42,855 nt of DNA from an uncultured Gammaproteobacteria bacterium (GTDB lineage Bacteria; Pseudomonadota; Gammaproteobacteria; Steroidobacterales; XN24): NCBI GenBank assembly GCA_937924335.1, contig CALDWW010000094.1, positions 1 to 42,855 of the forward strand, in the 5' to 3' direction. Every line of letters begins with the position of its first letter. Positions within the stretch are counted from its first letter, which is position 1. Shown here piece by piece: positions 33,221-42,855 of this stretch. The notes beneath the pieces were generated by a model that saw only the letters and a list, made by a program, of their open reading frames with translations, was not told the DNA's origin and ran no database searches. Position numbers and translations under genes: made by a program.

Positions 33221-35199
33221 CTGGATCGTCCCGTTCCAATTGCCTTGATTCCGGCTCTCGCTTCGGCATCACGCCAGGCGCCCGGTTTGAGTTCGGACCC
33301 TACCGGCTGGCCGGGATCTCGCATGCCGTGGCGCCGCTGTTCGTCGATCACGGCTCCGTTGTAGTCGTCGAGTGTGTCGGTCATCTCAACATGACTCGCC
33401 TTGCCATAGCCCCGATGACCAGGAGGCAAGTCAAGCAATCCAACCGGCTCATACTCGAAATCCGGATCGCTATCCTCACGTCCCCAACGCACCAGGGTCC
33501 GGTTGAGCCAATTGGCATCGTCGCGATCCGGAAAATCGACCCGACAGTGCGCACCACGACTCTCTGTCCTGGCCGATGCCCCCATCGCGGTGACCAGGGC
33601 CAGGCGGGCCATGCCCTTCAGACGAAGTGCGAAAGACAGTTCGGGATTGACACCGGGATCTTTACAGCCGAGTACCGCCCGATCCACCTCGTCATGCAGT
33701 GCGCGCAATTCCTCAACTGCCTCGGCGAGATCGGAACCGGTCCTGAAGATCCCGACCTTGTTGATCATGATCTCGCCGATGGCATCACGGATCGCGTAGA
33801 CCGACCGCCCTTCCCCGCTACGCTCAAGCCAGGCCCGTACCCGATCACGGTCACGGTCAAGAAATTCGCTTGCGGTACCCGTGTCGACCTGCAAGGGCAC
33901 TCTTCGGGTCATCTCAGCGACCTTCTGACCGACGATGCGACCGGCGACCAGCGTCTCGGCCAGGCTGTTCCCGCCGAGACGATTAAAGCCATGCATATCC
34001 CAGCACGCGGCCTCCCCCGCCGCATACAGCCCCGCCAGGCTGTATGCCTCACCATCCTTGTTGACCCGGACTCCGCCCATCGAGTAATGCTGCGTCGGGC
34101 GCACAGGGATCAGTTCCTCCCAGGGCTTGATACCGAGGAAGTCGCGACAGATCTCGAACACCTCGCGTAGTTTGGTCGTCAGATGCTCGACGCCGAGATG
34201 ACGTAGGTCCAGCCACAGATGAGGCCCCGCCGGATGATCGACGCCCTTGCCGTCGATGATCTGCTGCATCATGTGCCGCGACACGACATCGCGACTCGCA
34301 AGCTCCTGTTTGGCGGGCTCGAGCTCGACCATGAATCGCTCCATTTCACGGTTGAGAAGATACCCGCCGTCACCGCGGCAGCCTTCGGTCACCAGGATCC
34401 CGCTGGGCCAAAGACCTGTCGGGTGGAACTGCACCGCTTCCATATTGCCAAGCGGCACCAGCCCGGTATCCATCGCAAGAGAGGCACCCGTACCCTCGTT
34501 GATCGTGGCATTGGTAGTGTATTGCCCGTAGATGCGGCCGTAGCCACCCGTCGCAATGACCGTTGAGCGTGCCAGGGTGACTCCGAGGCGACCGCTGCGC
34601 AGGCAACGCGTCACGGCTCCCCAGCACCGCCCTCCATCATGGACAAGAGAGAGTGCTTCGGCGCGATCCCTGACGTCCACGCCGAGCCGGACGACCTCGC
34701 CGTCCACCGCGTAAAGCGCAGCATGCCCCGTACCCGCCGCCGCGTAACAGGCCCGCCACTTTGCGGTACCGCCGAAATCCCGATGCATGATCATTCCGGC
34801 CTTGTGTGCCGGCTCGTCGATGACGACTTTCTCACCCTTGATGTGATACTGGTTCGGTCCCGGCCTGACGCGTGTCCAGGGCACGCCAAAATGGGCCAGC
34901 TCACGAACGGCTATCGGCGCGTTGTCAGCGAAGATCCGGGCCACTTCCTGATCAGCCCCCCAGTCGGATCCGCGGACAGTGTCGAGGAAATGCAGATCCG
35001 GGCTGTCTCCCTCGGCCATGAAGCAATTGGCGAGAGCGGCCTGCATGCCGCCCTGCGCCGCGCAACTGTGACTCCTGCGCGGGGGGACCAGGGACAGTAT
35101 GGTGACGCGTAGCCCAGCGGCCGCGGCTTCCATGGCGCACCGCTCACCGGCGAGCCCACCGCCGATGACCAGCACGTCAGTGCTTTCAATTCGCTCCAA
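33217..35199 (-). CDS. frdA: Fumarate reductase/succinate dehydrogenase flavoprotein subunit (type B)
   Basis: A 660-residue flavoprotein. The FAD site starts VLVIGGGLAGERCA, and His44 in RRSHSCAAQGGMQA is the covalent FAD attachment residue. The active-site region includes MHRDFGGTAKWRACYAA, NMEAVQFHPTGLWPSGIL and DMHGFNRLGGNSLAE. Size and motif wording closely follow the Wolinella FrdA (656 residues). It catalyses fumarate reduction or succinate oxidation at the inner face of the membrane. It lies 3 bases after frdC. Confidence 0.95.
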   Translation of the reverse strand: MERIESTDVLVIGGGLAGERCAMEAAAAGLRVTILSLVPPRRSHSCAAQGGMQAALANCFMAEGDSPDLHFLDTVRGSDWGADQEVARIFADNAPIAVRELAHFGVPWTRVRPGPNQYHIKGEKVVIDEPAHKAGMIMHRDFGGTAKWRACYAAAGTGHAALYAVDGEVVRLGVDVRDRAEALSLVHDGGRCWGAVTRCLRSGRLGVTLARSTVIATGGYGRIYGQYTTNATINEGTGASLAMDTGLVPLGNMEAVQFHPTGLWPSGILVTEGCRGDGGYLLNREMERFMVELEPAKQELASRDVVSRHMMQQIIDGKGVDHPAGPHLWLDLRHLGVEHLTTKLREVFEICRDFLGIKPWEELIPVRPTQHYSMGGVRVNKDGEAYSLAGLYAAGEAACWDMHGFNRLGGNSLAETLVAGRIVGQKVAEMTRRVPLQVDTGTASEFLDRDRDRVRAWLERSGEGRSVYAIRDAIGEIMINKVGIFRTGSDLAEAVEELRALHDEVDRAVLGCKDPGVNPELSFALRLKGMARLALVTAMGASARTESRGAHCRVDFPDRDDANWLNRTLVRWGREDSDPDFEYEPVGLLDLPPGHRGYGKASHVEMTDTLDDYNGAVIDEQRRHGMRDPGQPVGSELKPGAWRDAEARAGIKAIGTGRSR

Positions 35200-35202
35200 T
35201 GC

Positions 35203-36006
35203 CTATCCTCCCAACAGGAACCCAAGCGGCGGCGGTATCCACCCCGCCAACACCAGCAGCACCAGAAACCCCAATCCAAGGAAGAACCAGAAAATAAATT
35301 TCTCGATACGCTCGAGGGTCGACCTGCCGAGTCGTGAGCCAAACCCCCACTTGATTGCCAGCCGGTAGAGTCCGACGCCGGCATGAAACTCGACGCACAG
35401 CAGCAGCAATCCATAGGCCCAGACCAGGCCCGCAGATGTCCGAGCGATGGATGTGGCGGCCTCGATCCCGACACGCTCACCGAACAGCGGGGTCAGGACA
35501 TCCAGCCCCATCAGAATCAGATGGAAGCTGCCGAGGACGAGCATCACCATTCCGGTACGTACCTGCCAGATCCATAGCCATGACTCGACGTGCGGACGAA
35601 GTGGCAGCTCTTCTCCGGTCGAGCGCCACTCTCTCTCCGCGGCATGGAGCTCCTTTGCCAGGGCAACGAATCGCCGCCGTTCGCGGAGTTGGGCAGGAAT
35701 CTTGCGGGCCGCCAGGACCGCATGAAGTATGAACAAGAAAAGGATGATAGCGACCGTGGGCTGGGCGACATATGTCACCTCTAACCCCTCCGCCAGCCAG
35801 TCGAATGCGGGCTCTCCAAGGAGTATGGATCCCACGAAGAACATGTGACCCCACATGAACAGCGCCAGAAACAGGCCGCTCACACCGCTCAACAACTCAT
35901 ACAGCGCCTGGCGGCGTGCCTCGCGCATGGAGACTGCCGGAGAAGGCCCGCCATCGGCCCGCCTTACTGCCCCTGTTTGCAAGATTTTCGCAGCGTCGTC
36001 CATCAC
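35203..36006 (-). CDS. frdC: Di-haem cytochrome b subunit of type B fumarate reductase
   Basis: A 267-residue membrane protein with five helices. Four histidines suit two b-haems: His54 (MWGHMFF), His95 (FILHAVLA), His162 (SFHLILMG) and His208 (CVEFHAGVGLYRL). Glu206, two residues before the last His, matches the Glu180 of the Wolinella 'E-pathway' that compensates transmembrane proton movement. This one-subunit, two-haem anchor defines type B enzymes that use menaquinone, or menaquinol in fumarate reduction. It is first in frdCAB and divergent from pckA. Confidence 0.92.
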   Translation of the reverse strand: MMDDAAKILQTGAVRRADGGPSPAVSMREARRQALYELLSGVSGLFLALFMWGHMFFVGSILLGEPAFDWLAEGLEVTYVAQPTVAIILFLFILHAVLAARKIPAQLRERRRFVALAKELHAAEREWRSTGEELPLRPHVESWLWIWQVRTGMVMLVLGSFHLILMGLDVLTPLFGERVGIEAATSIARTSAGLVWAYGLLLLCVEFHAGVGLYRLAIKWGFGSRLGRSTLERIEKFIFWFFLGLGFLVLLVLAGWIPPPLGFLLGG

Positions 36007-36253
36007 GACTCCCGCTAATCCGAAAGCCTATTCTCGCGCAACTGGCGGATATCGCGAAATCCGACCTATTGGGGGCTGTGAAACACCGCCCGGTCCGATA
36101 TCATAACGGCCCCGCGTCCGCCCTCGGAGCCCGCCAGTTATCGCAATCTGGTCTAAGCTTCGAGCGTAAGGAAACCTTCGTTTATATGGGGCGTTCACGC
36201 GTCATCGGAACCCGACATATGGGACCGGGCGTGAGCCACAGGAGAATGAGCTG

Positions 36254-37843
<1,590 letters not shown>

Positions 37844-37895
37844 TGGACCGCTCTGGGGGGATTCCGCGCTTCAATGACGGAACTGTCGGGAAAGC

Positions 37896-38171
37896 GTGAG
37901 CGTATACATCGGACATCACGCCTTCGCCGGACCCTTCCGGTCCCTCGAGCAAGTTGTGGACAAGGCTGGCTTGTACGCCCTGGTGACCCCGGAGGCGCGC
38001 GGCTTTCGCGTGCTCGAAGTAAATCAGTCCGCCAATCTCAGAAGCGCGCTTACCCTCTGTCTGGCCGCGAAAGAGGGGCAAGAGGCGCAAATGGCCGTGC
38101 TTTACACGCCAGGCGTCCAGCGCAGCGGACGCCTCCGCCTGGTGGACAAGATCAGAAAAGAGTGTGAGTAG
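37896..38171 (+). CDS. Small protein of unknown function
   Basis: A 91-residue protein that I do not recognise with confidence. It starts with GTG (MSVYIGHHAFAGPFRSLEQV). The pattern GLYALVTPEARGFRVLEVNQSANLRSAL resembles uncharacterised proteins whose core recalls a GIY-YIG-like fold, but no catalytic residues stand out. It follows pckA by 52 bases on the same strand, and its codon use looks like that of a real gene. It ends 41 bases before the stop of the convergent aldo/keto reductase. Confidence 0.55.
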   Translation: MSVYIGHHAFAGPFRSLEQVVDKAGLYALVTPEARGFRVLEVNQSANLRSALTLCLAAKEGQEAQMAVLYTPGVQRSGRLRLVDKIRKECE

Positions 38172-38212
38172 TCCAGGACGGAATGCCGGCGACCTGACGG
38201 CACCCGTCCCGC

Positions 38213-39151
38213 TCAATCCTCCCCGAGTACGAATGCCCTCATGCGTGTGCGTGTCTCAGCATCAGGCAGTACGCCGAAACCTGCGCCAACATTATCCAGC
38301 ATGTGATGGGGTTTCGATGTGCCGGGGATGACGCAGGTTACCGCAGGATGGGATAGTACCCACTTCAGGAAGAACTGCCCCCAGCTGTCGATCCCGAACT
38401 CAGCAGCCCATCCGGGGAGTTCCCGGCCTCGCACCCGGGGGAAAACGGCGCCACGTTCGTAGGGCCTGTTTACCAGGATGGCGACACCCTCATCCTGGGC
38501 CAGTGGTAACAGCCTGCGTTCGGCGTCCGGCGTCAGCATCGAGTAGTTGAGTTGGACGAAATCCAGCGGCACGGCTTTCATGACCGCCTCGAGTTCATCG
38601 TGTGAGTCGGTACGGTAGTGGGTGATACCGACATACCTCACTCGCCCGTCGGCCTTCCAGGCCCGCAGCGTCTCGATGTGGGTGCGCCAGTCCACCAGGT
38701 TGTGGACCTGCATCAGATCAATCCTGTCCACCTGTAGCAGCCGCATCGACTCCTGCATCTGTTCGATGCCTGACTCGCGACCGGTGATCCAGACCTTGGT
38801 CGCCATGAAGACCCGATCGGTCAACTGCGAGGACGCGACGAGATCTCCCACGATCCTCTCGGCACGGCCGTACATCGGCGATGTATCGATGACCCGGCCG
38901 CCACTCCGGGTCAGCAGTCTGAGCACCTCGGCGAGAGGCGCGCGCTCCTCGACACTCTGACCGACATCGAAGACGTGGGCCGTTCCCAGACCAATGACGG
39001 GCAGGTCCTCGCCCGACGAAGGGATCTGGCGGACACGAATGGTATCGCCAGCATCGTCGGCGAGCAGGTTGCGGAGGACACCGGCGCCGGCGGTCGCCAG
39101 CATTAACTTCAGAACCGTACGCCGATCCAGACTCGAAAATGTCCAGCCCAT
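38213..39151 (-). CDS. Aldo/keto reductase with Tat signal
   Basis: A 312-residue member of the aldo/keto reductase family. The N-terminus has a twin-arginine signal (SLDRRTVLKLMLATAGAGVL), so it is probably folded with its cofactor in the cytoplasm and exported. The barrel includes PVIGLGTAHVFDVG, VIDTSPMYGRAERI (catalytic Asp and Tyr), MATKVWITGR (Lys) and DLMQVHNLVDW (His). The C-terminal CVIPGTSKPHHMLDN is typical of NADP binding. The substrate is unknown. Confidence 0.88.
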   Translation of the reverse strand: MGWTFSSLDRRTVLKLMLATAGAGVLRNLLADDAGDTIRVRQIPSSGEDLPVIGLGTAHVFDVGQSVEERAPLAEVLRLLTRSGGRVIDTSPMYGRAERIVGDLVASSQLTDRVFMATKVWITGRESGIEQMQESMRLLQVDRIDLMQVHNLVDWRTHIETLRAWKADGRVRYVGITHYRTDSHDELEAVMKAVPLDFVQLNYSMLTPDAERRLLPLAQDEGVAILVNRPYERGAVFPRVRGRELPGWAAEFGIDSWGQFFLKWVLSHPAVTCVIPGTSKPHHMLDNVGAGFGVLPDAETRTRMRAFVLGED

Positions 39152-39171
39152 TGGAACCCTCCCCGGAGGCC

Positions 39172-40491
39172 TTACCCTTGCACGCCGGGCGCAACTACAG
39201 CGGCACCCGCATCGCGTTCAGTCTTCGTTTCATAGCTTCGCCCTAGATACACAGCCACGCCGACCCACACCGCCGCTATCCCTGCGCCGACTGCGGCTAC
39301 CGCTCCCAGACCGATGCCGAAACCCGCCGTGAGGCCGGTGAAGGCCCAGGCCGTAATCGCGTCACCGCCGCGATACACCACGATATCAATCACGCTCTTG
39401 GCCTTGAAACGGGTCTCGCGATCGACGACGGTGAACAGCATCTCCCTGCCCGGGCGGGTGATCGCGTAATTGCCCGCTCGACGGACGATCTGCAATACCA
39501 CAACCACGGCGATGATCGGCGAAAAGGCCAGGGTGATCAGACCCACCACGATGACCAACGGGACCACGATCAGCGTCGCCGTCAATCCGAAACGTGTCGT
39601 CAGACGACTGGTCGCGAACATGGCGGTCACGATAGCGAGAATGTTGACCGCAAGATCGATACCTGCCCATATAGCGACCCGATTAGCCTCCTCTACGCCT
39701 GCCAGCAGATTCTTCAGCTCGAAGTAGACGAATGTGCTGATCGCCGTATACAGGAAGATGAACAAGCCGATGCCCAGCAGGTAGGGACTCTTGAGGAATA
39801 GCGAGAAACCGGCAAACGGATTACCTCCGATCGACCTCTGGCCACTATCCCCCTGATCCCCGCCATGGGGCTGTGCCCGCCCGTTCTCCAACGACCCGAC
39901 GAGCATCATCGGAACGAGCAACAATCCCGCCGAGACGAGCACCAGATTCCGTGGTCCCGCTACGCCAGCCATCGCCACCGCAATACCCGGTCCCACGATC
40001 GCGCCGATACTCGCACCGGCCGCGATAAATCCAAACAGGCGTTGAGCCTGTTGCCGGGAAAACACATCCGCCATGTAGCTCCAGAACACCGACACGTGGA
40101 ACAGGCTGAATACGCTTACCCAGACATAGAAGACCTTCCTTATCCAGCCGGGGTCCGTGTCCGCTTGGCTGGCGAAGTAGAAAGCCAGGAAAGACAGCGC
40201 GAAGAATCCGTAGACACCCGGCACCAGGCGCCGGAAACGAATCCGCGAACAGGCAACGCCGTACAACGACACCGCCACGATGCTGAACAGGAAGGTTGCG
40301 GTGAATAGCGTGCTGAGCTCCGCGTCTGACCAGTCACTGGACATCGCATCGCGGATCGGCCTCAGGATGTAGTACGACGCCATGAGGGTGAAGATGAACG
40401 AAAACGACTGCAACGTCGCCGCCAGCTCACCCTGTTCGATCTTCGCTGCGGCCCGTAAAGATCGGGCAAGCCAGTTCTCATTCTGATTCAA
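39172..40491 (-). CDS. Npt1/Npt2-like (NTP/NDP exchange) or MFS transporter
   Basis: A 439-residue protein with about 11-12 hydrophobic helices. Segments such as MASYYILRPIRDAM near the first helix, VFWSYMADVFSRQQAQRLFGFIAAGASIGAIVGP in pieces, and RRAGNYAITRPGREMLFTVV with ETRFKAKSVIDIVVYRGGD are characteristic of the Npt-like/TLC-related transporters found in free-living bacteria. Their substrates are not certain, and ATP/ADP exchange should not be assumed. It lies upstream of the aldo/keto reductase on the same strand with a 20-base gap, suggesting an operon. Confidence 0.8.
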   Translation of the reverse strand: MNQNENWLARSLRAAAKIEQGELAATLQSFSFIFTLMASYYILRPIRDAMSSDWSDAELSTLFTATFLFSIVAVSLYGVACSRIRFRRLVPGVYGFFALSFLAFYFASQADTDPGWIRKVFYVWVSVFSLFHVSVFWSYMADVFSRQQAQRLFGFIAAGASIGAIVGPGIAVAMAGVAGPRNLVLVSAGLLLVPMMLVGSLENGRAQPHGGDQGDSGQRSIGGNPFAGFSLFLKSPYLLGIGLFIFLYTAISTFVYFELKNLLAGVEEANRVAIWAGIDLAVNILAIVTAMFATSRLTTRFGLTATLIVVPLVIVVGLITLAFSPIIAVVVVLQIVRRAGNYAITRPGREMLFTVVDRETRFKAKSVIDIVVYRGGDAITAWAFTGLTAGFGIGLGAVAAVGAGIAAVWVGVAVYLGRSYETKTERDAGAAVVAPGVQG

Positions 40492-40580
40492 GTGAAGCGT
40501 CCTGAGTTAGTGCGCATTAGAAGCCTGGGGCAAGCAGCAGCTCACATGCCGGACATCGCGGACACGGCGCGCGGGGTCTC

Positions 40581-41390
40581 TTACAATTCGGGAAGAAAAC
40601 GACCAATCCTGTCCTTGTAGTGCCGGCTCATCTTTAGCTCGATGTCACCATCTAGGATCAGAAAGTACTCGCCGTTGATATGCGGACGAACCTGGCGAAC
40701 CCGGTCCACGTTCACTATCGTCGAGCGATGCACCCGTTGGAAACGCTTCGGATCGAGTATCTCTTCCAGTTTTTTCATCGTGCCGCGCAAGATGTGTGTC
40801 TCGCCTTCGGCATGGACGCACATATAGTCGCCGGCCGCATCGATCCAGTCGATCGACGGCGTCTTCACCCGGACAATGCTGCCGCCATCCTTGATCGGCA
40901 GTGTATCGAGATAGCCTGTATCCAGCGCATCGATGCCCTTCTCGAGCAAGTCATCCAGAGACACTTCATCGACCCCGGCCAGCTCGGCAACCAGTTCCAG
41001 GAGCCGGGCACGATGGTCCAGCGCTGAACGCTCCTCACCGGCATCCCGGGCGTGTTGAATCGCCGTAGCGAGACGGTCGTCATCCACGGGTTTCAGAAGA
41101 TAGTCCAGCGCATGGGCCTCGAAAGCCTTGATGGCGAACTCATCGAATGCCGTGACGAAGATCACCATGGGCATCCCGGGACCCTGAATCTGACGCAGGA
41201 CTTCGAATCCGTTGACGACGGGCATCTGTATATCGAGGAACACAATATCCGGGCGTAACTCCCGGACCGCCTGGATAGCATCGCGACCATTCCCGCATTC
41301 GCCGGCGATCTCGATGTCATCAATCTTGGCCAGCCGCAGCAACAGGCCGCGCCGGGCCAGAGGTTCGTCGTCAACGATCAGGGCTTTCAT
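40581..41390 (-). CDS. LytTR-family response regulator
   Basis: A 269-residue response regulator. The receiver domain (about 1-120) has Asp53 as phosphorylation site (VFLDIQMPVVNG), Thr/Lys switch residues (FVTAFDEFAIKAFEAHALDYLLKPV) and the acidic pocket VDDEP. The DNA-binding LytTR domain is at about 165-265 (IDWIDAAGDYMCVHAEG, RFQRVHRSTIVNVDRV). It starts 16 bases after the stop of the sensor-kinase remnant, the normal arrangement for LytS/LytR-type pairs, but the kinase is truncated here. Confidence 0.92.
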   Translation of the reverse strand: MKALIVDDEPLARRGLLLRLAKIDDIEIAGECGNGRDAIQAVRELRPDIVFLDIQMPVVNGFEVLRQIQGPGMPMVIFVTAFDEFAIKAFEAHALDYLLKPVDDDRLATAIQHARDAGEERSALDHRARLLELVAELAGVDEVSLDDLLEKGIDALDTGYLDTLPIKDGGSIVRVKTPSIDWIDAAGDYMCVHAEGETHILRGTMKKLEEILDPKRFQRVHRSTIVNVDRVRQVRPHINGEYFLILDGDIELKMSRHYKDRIGRFLPEL

Positions 41391-41406
41391 ATCTGCATCA
41401 GGTCGA

Positions 41407-41750
41407 TCAGGTATTCTGAGTTTGGTACGGAATGCCTATGATAACTCGCAGGCTACCATCTTGTGCACGAGTCAGCTCGAGTGAAAACGCGCTGCCGTAC
41501 ATCTGGCGTAGCCGTTCCCCTGTATTCCTCAGACCGACCCCGTGCCCGTCGCGGGGCTTCTGTTCACCATTGAGACCTGGTCCGTCGTCGTCGAGTTCGA
41601 CCACGAGGCGGCCCCGGACGACATGCGCCGAGATAGCGATGCTTCCGCCCTCCTCGCGCGGAGCGACCGCATACTTGATCGAATTTTCGATAATCGGCTG
41701 GGTGATCAGGGTGGGTACCAGAGCATTCCGCGCCTTGTCGATTGACGAAA
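41407..41750 (-). pseudogene. C-terminal remnant of a LytS-type sensor histidine kinase
   Basis: About 114 residues that match only the ATPase (HATPase_c) part of a LytS/YehU-type kinase. They start near SIDKARNALVPTLITQPIIEN (the N-box, ENSIKYAV) and contain the G-boxes DDDGPGLNG and GVGLRNTGERLRQMYG. The sensor, membrane helices and phospho-accepting histidine domain are missing. Immediately upstream, within about 30 bases, is the stop of a MaoC-like gene. The frame opens up to 41826, but that part only shadows the MaoC gene. The break is either a real deletion or a misjoined contig. Confidence 0.75.
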
Positions 41751-41779
41751 ACCTCCTGCCGCATCGGACAGGATCGCAA

Positions 41780-42694
41780 TCAGGCCGCTGCCTTCCCTTC
41801 CAGATAGATAGCGGACGAGACGCCATCTATCAGCCGGAAGGCCAATTGTCCTGCTCCGTCCTGCCCAGCCTCGAGGACCAGCTCTGCGGGCAGAAGCACA
41901 GGACGACGGAAGCGCACGTCCACCTGTCCTGGATCCAGAGCCGTCTGGTTTTGAAGTTCCGCGATGCATCGGGCCAGCGACCACATGCCATGAGCGATGG
42001 CAGCGGGAAACCCGAACCGGCGGGCCGTCCTTGCAAACAGGTGGATGGGATTGTAGTCACGCGACACCCGAGCGTATCTGCGGCCGATATCGGCATCCGC
42101 CCGCCAGCGCCCCACCCGGGCATATTCGACGCTGCCAGGTTTCTCCGCAGGAGGGCGCCCGGAGCTGGCGCGCCGTACAGATCTGGCGAGGAAACCTGTC
42201 TGCTCTTGCCACACCGCCTCACCATCCTGCCTGAGTTCGGTGTGAAGACAGAACTCTGCGCCGGATTCTGCATCCTGGTGGCCTTCGATCCACGCGCCAA
42301 TCGTCAGCCCGTCACTGCCCCGCAGCGGTACAACATTCTGTATCCGATGCCAGACATGGATCAGGCCGGGTAGTCGAACCGGGAACTCCGGACGGAGCAG
42401 CATTTGCAAGTGCAGTCCGGCTGCTGCGATGTGCGGGAATGGCAGTGGCACCGCGTCGGACGCCGTGAATCCACACACCTCCGAGTATCGGCGCAGTGAT
42501 CCGGCCGTCCACGCCAGACGCCCCACTCGGCCTTCGATCCGGGGACAGGTGAGTCCCTCTTCCAGGCGCCCGGGTCGCCTGTCCAGCAGGGTCTTGAGGA
42601 AACCAGGGATAACAGAGGGTGGTCGACCAAATTGCAGCTTGACCGGCTGCGGTATCGGCGTGTCAGGCACCCAGCGCCCGCACCTTGTCGACAT
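41780..42694 (-). CDS. MaoC-like (hot-dog fold) dehydratase
   Basis: A protein of up to 304 residues with two hot-dog-like halves. The C-terminal half carries the hydratase 2 motif YARVSRDYNPIHLFARTARR followed by GFPAAIAHGMWSLAR, where Asp and His of DYNPIH are catalytic. Such enzymes hydrate enoyl-CoA or dehydrate 3-hydroxyacyl thioesters. The N-terminal half has a matching but degenerate domain. The start is uncertain: ATG 42694 overlaps the acyl-CoA-binding protein gene by 32 bases, and GTG 42670 overlaps by 8 and is equally good. Its stop is about 30 bases from the kinase break point. Confidence 0.82.
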   Translation of the reverse strand: MSTRCGRWVPDTPIPQPVKLQFGRPPSVIPGFLKTLLDRRPGRLEEGLTCPRIEGRVGRLAWTAGSLRRYSEVCGFTASDAVPLPFPHIAAAGLHLQMLLRPEFPVRLPGLIHVWHRIQNVVPLRGSDGLTIGAWIEGHQDAESGAEFCLHTELRQDGEAVWQEQTGFLARSVRRASSGRPPAEKPGSVEYARVGRWRADADIGRRYARVSRDYNPIHLFARTARRFGFPAAIAHGMWSLARCIAELQNQTALDPGQVDVRFRRPVLLPAELVLEAGQDGAGQLAFRLIDGVSSAIYLEGKAAA

Positions 42695-42855
42695 AACGCT
42701 TCATGGCATCGTCTGCAGACGTGCCGGCCAGCGCTTCCCAGGCTTCGAACTTAGCTCGGGCGACAAAGTCGAAGAAACCGGGCTTTTCGCCAGCCGCATC
42801 TCCGTCTGTCGCCTGCTTGAAGAGTGCGTAAAGCTCCAGCAAATCATCATCGCTG
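42663..42855 (-). CDS. Acyl-CoA-binding protein (ACBP), C-terminal part
   Basis: The last ~63 residues of an 85-90-residue acyl-CoA-binding protein that runs off the right edge. The hallmark LLELYALFKQATDGD, then PGFFDFVARAKFEAWEALAG and a final YVDKVRALGA, match the family helices that hold long-chain acyl-CoA esters. ACBPs are found in some proteobacteria as well as eukaryotes. It overlaps the MaoC-like gene, suggesting that the two act on acyl-CoA together. Confidence 0.88.
   Translation of the reverse strand, partial: SDDDLLELYALFKQATDGDAAGEKPGFFDFVARAKFEAWEALAGTSADDAMKRYVDKVRALGA

Noticed and set aside
41751..41826. Extended N-terminus for the sensor-kinase remnant
   Set aside because: The extra residues come from the antisense-free shifted frame of the MaoC-like gene and do not resemble any kinase part.

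Overview
The window is a stretch of GC-rich, densely coded chromosome, most likely from a gammaproteobacterium related to the Xanthomonadales/Chromatiales. The main reasons are the gene order fabD-fabG-acpP-fabF-pabB-pabC-mltG-tmk-holB-pilZ, a type II secretion (T2SS) cluster next to a rhombosortase, and a fadI/fadJ pair. I see no rRNA, tRNA, CRISPR array, insertion sequence or prophage. No gap without a gene exceeds about 285 bases; the longest (28366-28648, 31220-31487, 36007-36253) hold regulatory DNA or nothing recognisable.

Layout. 1-1087: 3' end of a RecB/AddA-like helicase-nuclease. 1084-6607 (minus): gspG-H-I-J-K-L-M-N, the pseudopilins and inner-membrane platform of a T2SS, with tightly overlapping genes. 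6674-7300 (plus): a rhombosortase, the protease that processes GlyGly-CTERM substrates of the T2SS. 7353-15943 (plus): fatty-acid synthesis (fabD, fabG, acpP, fabF), p-aminobenzoate synthesis (pabB, pabC), murein processing (mltG), tmk, holB and a PilZ protein. 15965-17044 (minus): a double cyclic-nucleotide-binding/rhodanese protein. 17180-20524 (minus): fadI-fadJ beta-oxidation. 20698-21453 (minus): an endonuclease/exonuclease/phosphatase-fold protein.

21595-25408 (plus) is the least ordinary part. It holds a ThsB/MTH538-like TIR protein, two non-homologous 2-oxoglutarate/Fe(II) oxygenases in tandem, a half-size UPF0016/GDT1 cation transporter, a class D-like sortase, and a secreted protein ending in an LPETA sorting signal. 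25469-27823 (minus) is a copper P1B-ATPase behind a strong inverted repeat. 27972-32330 is an accessory stretch: a frameshifted DUF1761 gene, an alpha/beta hydrolase, a DUF1203-ada operon, and a DUF5996 gene with a ten-G tract at its ribosome-binding position.

32486-36006 (minus) is a type B (di-haem) quinol:fumarate reductase or succinate dehydrogenase, frdCAB, divergent from ATP-type pckA (36254-37843). A small unknown protein follows, then a Tat-exported aldo/keto reductase, an Npt-like nucleotide transporter, a LytTR response regulator, and the C-terminal remnant of its sensor kinase. That remnant abuts the end of a MaoC-like dehydratase gene, upstream of which lies the end of an acyl-CoA-binding protein gene.

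All family names come from reading motifs by eye; no database search was run.
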